DNA of 59,423 bases from NCBI GenBank assembly GCA_026983675.1, contig JALSTP010000096.1, positions 1 through 59,423 of the forward strand. Direction: 5' to 3'. This document shows, piece by piece, positions 37,757 to 48,056 of the stretch. Source of the DNA: Sedimenticola sp. (lineage in GTDB: Bacteria; Pseudomonadota; Gammaproteobacteria; Chromatiales; Chromatiaceae). The position numbers were made by a program, and so were the translations under genes. The notes below the pieces were generated by a model that searched no databases, was not told where the DNA came from, and worked only from the letters and a program-made list of their open reading frames with translations. Numbering within the stretch: the stretch's first letter is position 1; each line of letters starts with the position of its first letter.

Positions 37757-38649
37757 CTGAAGTGAATATGACACCCTTGAATGTACAGGAAAAAGCCCTT
37801 GCCGATTCTGGGATTCAGCTGGATGTAACCCGTGCAATCGGCGGAGCCGATTCTCCGCCCGCCACCGATAGTCCGGCGGGATCGGCGGTGATAGAGAATG
37901 CCAAGATCGAGGTCAAGCGGCTCGATTTCCACTACGGCAAGTTCCACGCCTTGCACGACATTAGTATGAGGATTCCCGAACGCCAGGTGACGGCCTTCAT
38001 CGGCCCCTCCGGGTGCGGCAAGTCCACGCTATTGCGCACCTTCAACCGGATCTATGACCTCTATCCCGGCCAACGCGCCACGGGGGAGATACTGCTGGAT
38101 GGGCGGAATATTCTGGATCGGCGTGAAGACATCAACACGTTGCGCGCCAAGGTGGGGATGGTGTTCCAGAAGCCCACGCCGTTCCCCATGAGCATCTACG
38201 ACAATATCGCTTTCGGGGTCCGCCTGTATGAGCGTCTGCCGCGCCGCGACATGGATGAGCGAGTTGAGTGGGCGTTGAAAAAGGCGGCCCTTTGGGACGA
38301 GGTAAAAGATATCCTGAGGCGAAGCGGCAAGGCCCTGTCGGGCGGTCAGCAACAGCGCCTGTGCATTGCCCGCGCCATTGCGGTGAAACCGGAAGTCGTC
38401 TTGCTCGACGAGCCCGCGTCGGCACTCGATCCGATCTCCACCCTCAAGATCGAGGAATTGATCTCGGAACTCAAGGACAGTTATACCATCGCCATCGTCA
38501 CCCACAATATGCAGCAGGCGGCGCGGGTGTCGGATTACACCGCGTTTATGTATCTGGGCAAACTGATCGAATTCAGTGACACCCAGACATTGTTCACCAA
38601 CCCGGCATCGACCCGGACCGAAGACTATATCACCGGCCGTTTCGGCTGA
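37753..38649 (+). CDS. pstB: Phosphate ABC transporter ATPase PstB
   Basis: A 298-residue ATPase that powers phosphate uptake. Walker A is GPSGCGKST, the signature [14 protein letters not shown], Walker [14 protein letters not shown], and the switch His lies in IVTHNM. About 50 extra N-terminal residues precede the ABC domain compared with E. coli PstB; starts at the second Met would trim only a few. Confidence 0.95.
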   Translation: MTEVNMTPLNVQEKALADSGIQLDVTRAIGGADSPPATDSPAGSAVIENAKIEVKRLDFHYGKFHALHDISMRIPERQVTAFIGPSGCGKSTLLRTFNRIYDLYPGQRATGEILLDGRNILDRREDINTLRAKVGMVFQKPTPFPMSIYDNIAFGVRLYERLPRRDMDERVEWALKKAALWDEVKDILRRSGKALSGGQQQRLCIARAIAVKPEVVLLDEPASALDPISTLKIEELISELKDSYTIAIVTHNMQQAARVSDYTAFMYLGKLIEFSDTQTLFTNPASTRTEDYITGRFG

Positions 38650-38670
38650 CAGAGAGAGGAAAACGGACCC

Positions 38671-39396
38671 ATGAGCGACAAACGGGTAAGAGGGCACACG
38701 CTGCAGGAATTTGACCGGGAGATGTCCGCATTGAACGGCTTGGTGCTCAAGGCGGCAGCCAAGGCGCGCAAAAACCTCGCCCAGGCGATCCAATCCCTGG
38801 AAGAGAAAGATACCGAACTCGCGCGCCAGGTCGTACTGCGCGACAAGGAAATCGACGCCCTGGAACTGGAGGTGGACGAAAAGGTCTTACAAATCATTGC
38901 CCGGCGTCAGCCGGTTGCCAAGGACTTGCGTGACCTGCTTGCCGTCAGCAAGATGATGTCGGATGTGGAGCGCATCGGCGATGAAACGCGCCGGCTCGCC
39001 CGCCTGACGCTTGCCTTTTATTCGGGCGACTGCAGTCCTCCCTGCGATCAGTTGCTAAGAGATATCCCCAAGCTGGCCCGGTTCGTCGACGGGATGCTGG
39101 CAAAAGCGATGCAGGCCTTTGAAGACGACGACGCCCGAATGGCCCTCGAGGTCCTCCGCATGGATGTCCAACTGGACAACGAAATGAGAGCGGCCCTGCG
39201 CCGGCTTTCCACCTATCTGCTCGAGGATTCCCGCAGCGTGGGTCATGTGGTGAAAATCACGCTGGGCCTGCGCGGTGTGGACCGTATTGGCAGCCACGCC
39301 GCCTACATCGCTCGGCATGTCATCTTCCTGATCAAGGGACAAGACGTGCGCCATGAGAACCTGGAAGAGGTTGAACGTGAAATAGAGGGGAGCTGA
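38671..39396 (+). CDS. phoU: Phosphate transport regulator PhoU
   Basis: A 241-residue protein of two three-helix bundles with the family motifs DKEIDALELEVDEKVLQIIARRQPV-type and VERIGDETRRLARL. It links the Pst transporter to the sensor PhoR and restrains the Pho response in phosphate excess. It is the last gene of the pst operon. Confidence 0.94.
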   Translation: MSDKRVRGHTLQEFDREMSALNGLVLKAAAKARKNLAQAIQSLEEKDTELARQVVLRDKEIDALELEVDEKVLQIIARRQPVAKDLRDLLAVSKMMSDVERIGDETRRLARLTLAFYSGDCSPPCDQLLRDIPKLARFVDGMLAKAMQAFEDDDARMALEVLRMDVQLDNEMRAALRRLSTYLLEDSRSVGHVVKITLGLRGVDRIGSHAAYIARHVIFLIKGQDVRHENLEEVEREIEGS

Positions 39397-39459
39397 GGAT
39401 ATCGATCCCGTCGATCATCATGGGTCATTGCCGTCTTGAACACGCCTCTTACGTCAACA

Positions 39460-39515
39460 TGGTAACCATACCGTCATAGGACGTTAAGAATACTGCCATC
39501 TCACACGACTAAGCT
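39460..39515 (+). promoter_or_regulatory. Pho box and promoter of the PilZ gene
   Basis: Heptamers in 11-bp phase read TGGTAAC (39460), CCGTCAT (39471), CGTTAAG (39482) and CTGCCAT (39493). Two match the CTGTCAT consensus at 6 of 7 positions, the others less well. TAAGCT (39510-39515) follows the last heptamer after exactly 10 bp, the same spacing as at pstS. GGAGG precedes the gene's ATG. This indicates PhoB control of the PilZ gene. Confidence 0.65.
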
Positions 39516-39558
39516 CTGTCTAAACAAGAGCAGAACATACGTTGGAGGAGCGAATAGA

Positions 39559-39915
39559 ATGGCAGTCGAGAAACGCTATGGTCGTCGAGTCCCGATCCGC
39601 GCCGATGTATATATCCACTACCGCAGGCAGCGAATCTTCCACGCCAGGGCCGTGAATTGCTCGGCCAATGGCATATGCCTTTCAGCGAAGAACCTCTCCT
39701 TGCCCAAAGGTATGCTGGTGGAACTCGATATCGTTCACGGGGGAAATACGTGGCCGGTCAAGGGCGTCATCGTGCATACCGCCGTAAATGAGGTAGGCAT
39801 CATGTTCCGTACACCCCAGCCCGTATTGTTCGAGGTGGCTTCTTTACGATCCGCTTATGATGAGACGATATCGTCATCGCCACCCCCCTCCCCGGTTGAA
39901 GAACGCGCTTGGTGA
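39559..39915 (+). CDS. PilZ-domain protein, likely c-di-GMP binding, under Pho control
   Basis: A 118-residue single-domain PilZ protein. The two nucleotide-binding motifs are intact: R-x3-R (R6 to R10 in KRYGRRV) and N-x-S-x2-G (N33 to G38 in NCSANG), the usual c-di-GMP contacts. There is no fused output domain, so it probably acts by binding a partner. It lies between phoU and the convergent phoR; the last 61 bp overlap the 3' end of phoR on the other strand, where the protein has a low-complexity SSSPPPSPVEE tail. It is expected to link phosphate starvation to c-di-GMP signalling. Confidence 0.85.
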   Translation: MAVEKRYGRRVPIRADVYIHYRRQRIFHARAVNCSANGICLSAKNLSLPKGMLVELDIVHGGNTWPVKGVIVHTAVNEVGIMFRTPQPVLFEVASLRSAYDETISSSPPPSPVEERAW

Positions 39916-41219
39916 TTCCCCGCTGCAACGCACGCTGTGGCCGGAAACCGGCAGGTGAAGCGGGTGCCTTCACCCACCTTGCTGGAGATCAGCAGCTCCG
40001 CCCGGTGGCGGTGGAGAACGTGTTTGACGATGGCCAGACCAAGGCCAGTGCCCCCGGATTCCCGCGAGCGGGCGGTGTCGACCCGATAGAAGCGTTCGGT
40101 AATGCGCGTGATGTGCTCCTGGGGGATCCCGGGGCCATCGTCTTCCACCACGAGCACAGGCGCGCCATCCGACAAATGCCACAGGATTCTGATCCGCGTT
40201 CCCGGCGGCGTATGTTTCACCGCGTTGAAGACAAGGTTGGAGAAGGCACTGCGCAGCTCACTTTCGACACCCTCGACCCACAGGTTGGGTTCGATCTCCG
40301 TTTCGAAGGAATAGGCCCCGTCGCTGATATTCCGTGCATCGGCAACGATGGCGCGCAACAGGGCAGGCGCGTCGACCGCCCTCATTCCCGCCTCGAGGCT
40401 GTCGTTTTCAAGTCTCGACAAGGTCAGCAAGTCGTCGATCACCGAGGTCATGCGCTGCATCTGCTCTTCCATCAACTCCAGCGGGCGCCGCGCCTGGCCG
40501 ATGGGCGTCGTTTCATCCAGCCCAATGAGGTTCTCGAGAAAGCCGATCACGACGGTCAATGGCGTGCGCAACTCGTGGGAGACGTTGGCAACGAAATCGC
40601 GCCGTACCTGCTCCAGATGATGGAGCCGGGTGATGTCGCGCGCGACCAGCAGGCGCTGTCGTTTCTTCTTGCCGAAGGGGGTGACCTGTACCGAGAGAAT
40701 GCGCGCTGGATCATGGGGGGGCGAAAACTCCACCGGCTCCGAATAATCCGCGGCATGTATAGAGTCAAGCAGTGCGGGCTGCTGGAGCAGTTGAGCGATA
40801 TGGTGCCCCTTGTGCGCGGGCCAGCGTATGCCAAGCAGCGTCTTGGCGGCCGGATTTACCCACTCTATATAGCGCGCCTTGTTGAGAAGCACCACAGCAT
40901 CGGGGAGGGCGTGAGCTGCCTCCCGAAAACGCGAAGCAAACCGAACCAGGTTGCGCTTGCGCTTTCGGCTCTGGATCTGAAGATCACGCACATCCGCATA
41001 GATATCCCCCCAAAGTCCGGGAGGGAAGGGGGCCTTCAAGCGTTGGTCATTGCCCAGGGTCGCATGCAGTTGCAACAGGCGATAGAAGTGGAAGGCAAGA
41101 AAAAGCAACAGCCCGACCAGCAGGCTCAAAAAGGTCCGGCCGGAAAATTGACCGATCACTAAGGCGGCCAGCAGGATGCCAAGCAGCTGGATGGCGTCGT
41201 GTTCGAGATGGCGGAACAT
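39855..41219 (-). CDS. phoR: Phosphate regulon sensor kinase PhoR
   Basis: A 454-residue membrane histidine kinase: two N-terminal membrane segments (about residues 10-45), a PAS domain (LPDAVVLLNKARYIEWVNPAA), the phospho-accepting His in NVSHELRTPL, and an ATP-binding domain with VEDDGPGIP and GGTGLGLAIVKHV. It phosphorylates PhoB when phosphate is scarce. It lies 19 bp after phoB. Its last 61 bp overlap the convergent PilZ gene. Confidence 0.95.
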   Translation of the reverse strand: MFRHLEHDAIQLLGILLAALVIGQFSGRTFLSLLVGLLLFLAFHFYRLLQLHATLGNDQRLKAPFPPGLWGDIYADVRDLQIQSRKRKRNLVRFASRFREAAHALPDAVVLLNKARYIEWVNPAAKTLLGIRWPAHKGHHIAQLLQQPALLDSIHAADYSEPVEFSPPHDPARILSVQVTPFGKKKRQRLLVARDITRLHHLEQVRRDFVANVSHELRTPLTVVIGFLENLIGLDETTPIGQARRPLELMEEQMQRMTSVIDDLLTLSRLENDSLEAGMRAVDAPALLRAIVADARNISDGAYSFETEIEPNLWVEGVESELRSAFSNLVFNAVKHTPPGTRIRILWHLSDGAPVLVVEDDGPGIPQEHITRITERFYRVDTARSRESGGTGLGLAIVKHVLHRHRAELLISSKVGEGTRFTCRFPATACVAAGNHQARSSTGEGGGDDDIVSS

Positions 41220-41238
41220 GCGCGGAGGATACGCGAAT

Positions 41239-41922
41239 CTAAGCCGAAGGTGAAAAGCGGTACCCTACGCCACGAACGGTCTGAATCAACCGATGATGTC
41301 CGGTGGGTTCGAGCGCCTTGCGCAGCCGGCGGACGTGGACATCCACCGTACGCTCCTCCACATAGACGGTGTCACCCCATACCTGATCCAGAAGCTGGGC
41401 GCGGGTATAGGCGCGGTCGGGATGGGCCATGAAGAAATGCAGCAATTTGAATTCGGTGGGACTGATCTCCAGCGGCTTTCCCATGATCAAAACCTGATGG
41501 CTCACCGTATCCAGGGTCAGGCCCTCGACCTCGAAGCGCTCTGCCTCTTGGTCAGAACTTCGCCGCAGAACCGCCCTGATCCGGGCTTCGAGTTCGCGCG
41601 GCGAAAAAGGCTTGGTGACGAAGTCGTCGATACCCGCCTCGAACCCCTCCACCTTGTCCTCCTCCTCACCACGGGCCGTGAGCATGATGATCGGCAGTTG
41701 CCGAGTCTTCGGGTTTCGTTTCAGTTCGATGGACAGTTCCACGCCCGAACGTCCAGGCAGCATCCAATCCATGAGCACCAGATCGGGCTTGGCGGAACGG
41801 ATGGCCTGGCGGGCCTCCTCCGCATGCCCCGCTTCGATGACGTCAAAACCACCGCTCTCCAGAGAGAAACGAATCAGCTCACGTATCGAGGGTTCGTCAT
41901 CGACGATGAGTATGGTGGCCAT
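41239..41922 (-). CDS. phoB: Phosphate regulon response regulator PhoB
   Basis: A 227-residue OmpR-family regulator. The receiver domain has acidic pocket D9-D10, phospho-acceptor D52 (LMDWMLPG) and lysine in FVTKPFSP; the C-terminal winged helix contains RTVDVHVRRLRKAL. The ATG giving MATILIVDDE is preferred over in-frame upstream starts, which lie beyond the family N-terminus. It activates genes carrying Pho boxes such as those at 34670, 39460 and 42029. Confidence 0.96.
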   Translation of the reverse strand: MATILIVDDEPSIRELIRFSLESGGFDVIEAGHAEEARQAIRSAKPDLVLMDWMLPGRSGVELSIELKRNPKTRQLPIIMLTARGEEEDKVEGFEAGIDDFVTKPFSPRELEARIRAVLRRSSDQEAERFEVEGLTLDTVSHQVLIMGKPLEISPTEFKLLHFFMAHPDRAYTRAQLLDQVWGDTVYVEERTVDVHVRRLRKALEPTGHHRLIQTVRGVGYRFSPSA

Positions 41923-42012
41923 AACATTGTATCCTGCATCGGCCAGGACCATCCGTTCACCGGGGACACCGGCCATGCACCACGCGAATAGCCCGGCGTT
42001 TCAGGGAGTTCC

Positions 42013-42046
42013 ACTGTAACCGGACAATATGACGATTCTATTACAG
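42013..42046 (-). promoter_or_regulatory. Pho box and promoter of phoB
   Basis: On the minus strand CTGTAAT (42046-42040), a 4-bp spacer and TCGTCAT (42035-42029) form a two-repeat Pho box in 11-bp phase. TACAGT (42018-42013) follows after exactly 10 bp as a -10 box. The leader to the phoB ATG would be about 85 nt. This predicts positive autoregulation, as known for phoB elsewhere. Confidence 0.7.
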
Positions 42047-42139
42047 ATGACCATCCAGTAAATATCTGGCAGGGTCGGGATAGTGGAAGAATGTCTTTCT
42101 GGCCTTTACTTTAAACACACGCATCAGGCTGACAGGCTC

Positions 42140-42306
42140 TTAGCCCGGATTATTCATGAATCGCCGCGATGATTGCACAGAGAATTGTCCGCACAGGGAT
42201 ATTCCGACCGAGTGGAATACAGACTGTATTGCCGAGGAAGGAAAATTCCCTGTGTGGACAAGGATCAAGCAAGGGCCCGAGCGACTTCATGAGTAATCCG
42301 GGTTAA
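42140..42306. mobile_element. MITE-like element B (167 bp)
   Basis: Terminal inverted repeats of 20 bp match at 18 positions (left TTAGCCCGGATTATTCATGA; right end, read on the minus strand, TTAACCCGGATTACTCATGA). A second nested pair lies inside: TGTCCGCACAGGGAT near 42188 and its near-complement near 42246-42260. No coding capacity. The right end provides the TAA stop of the adjacent glycosyltransferase gene. The sequence is unrelated to element A apart from the CCCGG at the ends. The stretch between this and phoB holds only the phoB promoter. Confidence 0.78.
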
Positions 42307-43352
42307 TAGTAGTCAACTGCTCTGTACCATCTCCGGGCCAATTTATACCATACCCAGGCCAGAATGACCGCAAAGTAGGTGCCAAGGGTGTTATGTATGG
42401 CACATCCAATGATGTGGTCGTGCAACCATAAAAACGATCGCTTCTTGCTTCCCGTGATGCGCTCTCTCACCACATCGAGAAAAAAGAACAGTTGCCAGGC
42501 ATGATTACGGACATACTTGCCCGTGGCGAGCCAGCGTTGCCTGGAGATGGCAGCTCCGGAGATTTCATTGAGATGATGGATCAGTTGGAAATACGGGGTC
42601 ATCCGAAGTCGCGTCGTTCTTTGCTGGGTTCGGTACAGCTCGGGGGCCTGTTCAAAGAATTCTCTGAATCCAATTGCATGAAAATTCATGATCAGTGCAG
42701 AGAGGATCATCCGACGAGCAAAACCTTCCTGTTCGAAGCGGCGCGCGGACGTCTGAATAACGCCGGGGAGGGTAATCCACTCGCCATTTTGCCGAACGGT
42801 TTCGGCAAAGCGTTGGTCTTCGAGAAAATCCATGGACTCATCGAAACCACCGAGCGCGTCGAAGAATTCTCGATGCAACATGAAGCCTTGGTCACCATTG
42901 GTGCATTCCGGCCGGTTCAAAGCGCTCTTTGCCTCATAGTAGCGATAGGCCAGATGGTTGCCTGGCAGGGTACGTTTGAACTTTATGCGGAAATGGCCGG
43001 CGGCCCGGTGATCGCCCCTATGCGCCAGATATGCCTTTAGCGAAGACAGTGCGTTGTGCAGTTGATCTATGGAAAGGAGGACGGAATCGGCGTGCAGGAA
43101 TAACAGGAATGGAGCGGTAGCGAGCCGGGCTGCTTTATTCATCTGTCTTCCGCGCCCTGCGTTGGATTCGACTATCCTGATCCCTCGAATCCGCTCGATC
43201 GCGGCAACCGTTCCATCCGTCGAACCTCCGTCTGAGACGATAATCTCAAGCCTCAGACCTTGCTGTTCCTGCAACTGCTTCAGCAATGGAGGCAAAGACT
43301 CCACTTCATTTAGGGAAGGAATGATAACCGTAAGTTGAGGGGGTAAGCCCAC
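42303..43352 (-). CDS. Family 2 glycosyltransferase (TIGR04283-like)
   Basis: A 349-residue glycosyltransferase with a GT-A fold: IIPSLNEVESLPPLL, the DGGSTDGT nucleotide-sugar motif and LFLHADS (a D-x-S variant of D-x-D), plus NGDQGFMLHREFF. A hydrophobic segment near the C-terminus (TYFAVILAWVWYKLA) suggests membrane attachment. The family's acceptor is unknown. Start is a GTG. The C-terminal end VDYY stops at a TAA inside MITE B, so the last residues may not be ancestral. It is divergent from thrS. Confidence 0.82.
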   Translation of the reverse strand: MGLPPQLTVIIPSLNEVESLPPLLKQLQEQQGLRLEIIVSDGGSTDGTVAAIERIRGIRIVESNAGRGRQMNKAARLATAPFLLFLHADSVLLSIDQLHNALSSLKAYLAHRGDHRAAGHFRIKFKRTLPGNHLAYRYYEAKSALNRPECTNGDQGFMLHREFFDALGGFDESMDFLEDQRFAETVRQNGEWITLPGVIQTSARRFEQEGFARRMILSALIMNFHAIGFREFFEQAPELYRTQQRTTRLRMTPYFQLIHHLNEISGAAISRQRWLATGKYVRNHAWQLFFFLDVVRERITGSKKRSFLWLHDHIIGCAIHNTLGTYFAVILAWVWYKLARRWYRAVDYY

Positions 43353-43645
43353 GATATGTCAGCCTTATGTGGATTTGTCTTGCCTGTTGGAGAACCGCGT
43401 GGGATTGTGTTTGCCTTTACCCCAGAAATCAATAGAATAGGGGCCTGTTTATTGGCTGGGCCTGGGCGCTTGTCGGATTGAATACGGTTTGACGAAAAAT
43501 CCGCGGATATTGATTGGGGCGATCCTGTTCGTCGAATAGCAAGGCAATTCGCCTTGCACGATAAACACGCTGAATTCGATACCGTGAGTTTTAGCATCAA
43601 ACTAAACCCACAGGTGCCTAAAAAGGTCCGGCTTTTCGTTTGCAA
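43353..43645. other. Divergent region between the glycosyltransferase and thrS, including a leader hairpin
   Basis: No gene is supported. A 7-bp hairpin GCAAGGC (43539-43545) / GCCTTGC (43551-43557) with a 5-base loop may be part of the thrS leader. Promoters for the two divergent genes should be here but I cannot define them. Confidence 0.45.
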
Positions 43646-43666
43646 GTGGCCTCTCGTATGGGCCAC
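43646..43666 (+). promoter_or_regulatory. Probable thrS translational operator: tRNA-Thr anticodon-arm mimic
   Basis: GTGGCC (43646-43651) pairs with GGCCAC (43661-43666); a T-G pair closes a 7-base loop CTCGTAT (43653-43659). The loop has T at the position of U33, CGT at positions 34-36 and A at 37, as in a tRNA-Thr(CGU) anticodon loop. It ends 24 bp before the thrS ATG, just ahead of the ribosome binding site GAGGA (43674). E. coli ThrRS represses its own mRNA through such a mimic. Function here is inferred. Confidence 0.65.
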
Positions 43667-43690
43667 CACTGGCGAGGAAGCACAGGAAAA

Positions 43691-45610
43691 ATGCCCGTCA
43701 TCACTCTCCCTGACGGCTCCAGACGGAGCTATGAACACCCGGTTTCCATTCATCAGATCGCTACGGATATCGGGCCGGGTCTGGCCAGAGCAGCGCTTGC
43801 CGGCAAGGTGGATGGCAAGCTGGTGGACACGTCGTATGTCGTTGACAAGGATGCCGAAGTGGCCATTGTCACTGAACGTGATGAGGAAGCGCTGGAACTG
43901 CTGCGGCACGATGCGGCGCATGTGATGGCCCAGGCGGTGCAGGAACTCTATCCTGGCACCCAGGTGACGATCGGCCCCACCATAGAAGACGGTTTTTATT
44001 ACGACTTTGCCCGTGAAGCTCCCTTTACACCCGACGATCTGAAGAAAATCGAACAGCGCATGCACGAGATTGTCAAACGCGACTTGCCGATACAGCGCGA
44101 GATCTGGGAGCGGGACGAGGCGATCAAGATATTTGATGACCTGGGTGAAAAATACAAGGTGGAGATCATTCGCGACATCATCCCGCAAGGCGAGGAGGTC
44201 TCCATCTACCGGCAGGGCGACTGGTTCGATGTCTGCCGCGGTCCCCATCTGCCGAGCACAGGGAAACTGGGCAAGGCTTTCAAGCTGATGAAAGTGGCGG
44301 GCGCCTACTGGCGCGGCGACTCCAGCAAACCGATGTTGCAGCGCATCTACGGCACCGCCTGGCGCAACAAGAAGGAGTTGAAGGCATATCTTCACCGCTT
44401 GGAAGAGGCGGAAAAGCGCGACCACCGAAAGATTGGCAAGGCGCTCGACCTCTTCCATACCCAGGAAGAGGCGCCGGGTATGGTCTTTTGGCACGACAAG
44501 GGCTGGCGCATCTACCTCACCATTGAACAGTATATCCGGGAAAAGCTGCGCCACAACGGTTACCAGGAGGTGCATACGCCTCAGGTGATCGATCGCAGCC
44601 TGTGGGAGAAATCGGGCCACTGGGACAAGTTCGGTGACATGATCTTCACCACCCACTCGGAGAACCGGGACTACGCCATCAAGCCGATGAATTGTCCGGC
44701 CCACATCCAGATCTACAACCGGGGGCTGAAGAGCTACCGGGATCTGCCGCTGCGATTGGCGGAGTTCGGCTCCTGCCACCGCAACGAGCCGTCGGGGACA
44801 CTGCACGGGTTGATGCGGGTACGCAATTTCGTTCAGGACGACGCCCATATCTTCTGCACCGAAGAGCAGATCTTGGCGGAGGTCTCCGATTTCATCGACC
44901 TGCTGTTCGAGGTCTACCGCGATTTCGGTTTCGACGAAGTGCTGGTCAAGCTCTCCACACGCCCTGAACAACGGGTCGGCGCCGACGAACTCTGGGACAA
45001 GGCCGAAAAAGCGCTCGAAGATGCGCTCAGGCACAAGAAGCTCGAATGGGAGCTGCAGCCGGGGGAGGGCGCGTTCTATGGCCCCAAGATCGAATTCTCC
45101 CTGCGCGACTGTCTGAATCGTGTATGGCAGTTGGGCACCATTCAGCTCGATTTCTCCATGCCAGAACGATTGGGTGCACACTACATCGCCGAAGACAACA
45201 GCAAAAAAGTCCCCGTGATGTTGCACCGGGCCGTACTCGGTTCCCTAGAGCGTTTTATCGGGATTCTCATCGAACACTATGCCGGCGCGCTGCCGGTATG
45301 GCTTGCGCCCACGCAAGTGGTGGTCATGAATATCACCGATCGGCAGGCTGGATATGCCGAAAAGGTCACAGAAACCCTTCAGGAACACGGTTTCAGGGTC
45401 GAAATGGACTTGAGAAATGAGAAGATCGGCTTTAAAATCCGCGAGCATACACTCGCGCGCGTACCTTTCCTGCTGGTCGTGGGAGATCGGGAGGTGGAAA
45501 AGGGCGGCGTTGCTGTCCGGACCCGGTCGGGGGAAGACCTCGGTTCCATGGAAATCGAGGCATTTGCCAAGCAGTTGGAAGAAGCTGTTCAGACACGTGC
45601 GAATTCATGA
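43691..45610 (+). CDS. thrS: Threonyl-tRNA synthetase
   Basis: A 639-residue class II synthetase with an N-terminal TGS domain ([19 protein letters not shown]), an editing domain with the zinc-like [11 protein letters not shown] segment, the catalytic core ([33 protein letters not shown]) and an anticodon-binding domain at the end. The ATG chosen matches the family start. It leads the thrS-infC-rpmI-rplT-pheST-ihfA block. Confidence 0.97.
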   Translation: MPVITLPDGSRRSYEHPVSIHQIATDIGPGLARAALAGKVDGKLVDTSYVVDKDAEVAIVTERDEEALELLRHDAAHVMAQAVQELYPGTQVTIGPTIEDGFYYDFAREAPFTPDDLKKIEQRMHEIVKRDLPIQREIWERDEAIKIFDDLGEKYKVEIIRDIIPQGEEVSIYRQGDWFDVCRGPHLPSTGKLGKAFKLMKVAGAYWRGDSSKPMLQRIYGTAWRNKKELKAYLHRLEEAEKRDHRKIGKALDLFHTQEEAPGMVFWHDKGWRIYLTIEQYIREKLRHNGYQEVHTPQVIDRSLWEKSGHWDKFGDMIFTTHSENRDYAIKPMNCPAHIQIYNRGLKSYRDLPLRLAEFGSCHRNEPSGTLHGLMRVRNFVQDDAHIFCTEEQILAEVSDFIDLLFEVYRDFGFDEVLVKLSTRPEQRVGADELWDKAEKALEDALRHKKLEWELQPGEGAFYGPKIEFSLRDCLNRVWQLGTIQLDFSMPERLGAHYIAEDNSKKVPVMLHRAVLGSLERFIGILIEHYAGALPVWLAPTQVVVMNITDRQAGYAEKVTETLQEHGFRVEMDLRNEKIGFKIREHTLARVPFLLVVGDREVEKGGVAVRTRSGEDLGSMEIEAFAKQLEEAVQTRANS

Positions 45611-45689
45611 CCTGCCGGCCGCAGCCGTGTGCCTTGCTGAGGGGTACGCGGGCGTCTCGCAGGTATTTGTATTTCTGGAGGACTAGAAC

Positions 45690-46208
45690 ATCGCTGCAAC
45701 AAAGAAGAATCGTCTGAACGACGAGATTACTGCGCCAGAAGTTCGATTGATTGATGAGAACGGTGAGCAGGTGGGGGTCGTCTCCCGAGAGGAGGCAATG
45801 CAGGCTGCTGAGAAATCGAACCTGGATCTGGTGGAAATCGTACCCAATGCGGAACCGCCGGTATGCCGCATCATGGACTACGGCAAGTTTGTCTTCGAAC
45901 AGAAGAAGAAACGCCAGGAAGCGAGGAAAAAGCAGAAACAGGTCCATGTAAAAGAAGTGAAATTCAGGCCAGGGACAGGCGAAGGGGATTATCAGGTAAA
46001 ACTGCGCAACCTGATACGTTTCCTGCAAGACGGGGACAAGACCAAAGTCACCATGCGCTTCCGGGGGCGTGAGCACGCTCACCGCGAGCTGGGGCTCGAA
46101 CTCCTGAGGCGTGTGGAAGCTGATCTGGCCGAATACGGAACGGTGGAACAGCAGCCGCAGATGGAAGGGCGGCAGATGGTGATGGTCCTCAGCCCCAAGA
46201 AAAACTAG
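45690..46208 (+). CDS. infC: Translation initiation factor IF-3 with non-canonical AUC start
   Basis: The first usual start codon (TTG 45747) would remove the conserved N-terminus. Reading from ATC at 45690 gives (M)[21 protein letters not shown], the expected IF-3 beginning, and TGGAGG lies 9 bp upstream. The full protein is then 172 residues. IF-3 discriminates against unusual start codons, and infC of E. coli starts with AUU so that IF-3 represses its own synthesis; an AUC here would serve the same purpose. Two domains are joined by a Lys-rich linker ([13 protein letters not shown]). Confidence 0.92.
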   Translation: MAATKKNRLNDEITAPEVRLIDENGEQVGVVSREEAMQAAEKSNLDLVEIVPNAEPPVCRIMDYGKFVFEQKKKRQEARKKQKQVHVKEVKFRPGTGEGDYQVKLRNLIRFLQDGDKTKVTMRFRGREHAHRELGLELLRRVEADLAEYGTVEQQPQMEGRQMVMVLSPKKN

Positions 46209-46286
46209 CCGTCTGGCAGTCGTGCCGGGAAACCGGTAATAGAGTACGGCAATCGACTATAAACTCGAATGCGGAGTAATGAAACC

Positions 46287-46484
46287 ATGCCAAAAATCAA
46301 GACCAATCGCGGTGCTGCGAAGCGGTTCAAGCGCACCCCGTCCGGTTCGTTCAAACGGGCCCAGTCCCACCGCCGTCATATCCTTACGAAGAAGAGTACC
46401 AAGCGGAAACGTCAGTTGCGTTCTCCCGCCACACTCCATCATGCGGATGTCGCCAGCGCCCGGCGGATGATCCCATACTGCTAA
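46287..46484 (+). CDS. rpmI: 50S ribosomal protein L35
   Basis: A 65-residue very basic protein ([17 protein letters not shown]) of normal length for L35. GGAG lies upstream of the ATG; an in-frame ATG 18 bp earlier does not match the family. It lies between infC and rplT, as usual. Confidence 0.96.
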   Translation: MPKIKTNRGAAKRFKRTPSGSFKRAQSHRRHILTKKSTKRKRQLRSPATLHHADVASARRMIPYC

Positions 46485-46507
46485 CAGAACGAAACGGATA
46501 GAAAACA

Positions 46508-46867
46508 ATGCCAAGAGTCAAACGCGGCGTCACAGCACACGCCAGACACAAAAAGGTGCTGAAAGAGGCAAAGGGTTATTATGGCGCCCGGAGCAAGGTC
46601 TACCGGGTCGCCAAACAAGCGGTCATCAAGGCAGGACAGTACGCCTACCGCGATCGCCGACAGAAAAAACGTCAGTTCCGGGGGCTGTGGATTGCTCGTA
46701 TCAATGCAGCCGCGCGTGAGTGCGGACTGTCCTACAGCCGCATGATCAACGGACTGAAAAAGGCTGGGATTGAGATCGACCGGAAAGTGTTGGCCGAGAT
46801 CGCCGTTGCGGACAGTGCCGCTTTCCGAGCTTTGGCAGAGCAGGCCAAGGCGGCGCTCGCCGACTGA
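46508..46867 (+). CDS. rplT: 50S ribosomal protein L20
   Basis: A 119-residue protein ([26 protein letters not shown]) that binds 23S rRNA and is needed for early 50S assembly. In E. coli it represses rpmI-rplT by binding their mRNA. Length is standard. Confidence 0.97.
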   Translation: MPRVKRGVTAHARHKKVLKEAKGYYGARSKVYRVAKQAVIKAGQYAYRDRRQKKRQFRGLWIARINAAARECGLSYSRMINGLKKAGIEIDRKVLAEIAVADSAAFRALAEQAKAALAD

Positions 46868-47977
<1,110 letters not shown>

Positions 47978-48056
47978 CAATCCTTGTCCGGACGCAAGAA
48001 ATCGGTAGAAGCGTCCTCTACCTTCGGACTATCACGACAAGAAGCGGATACACGAG

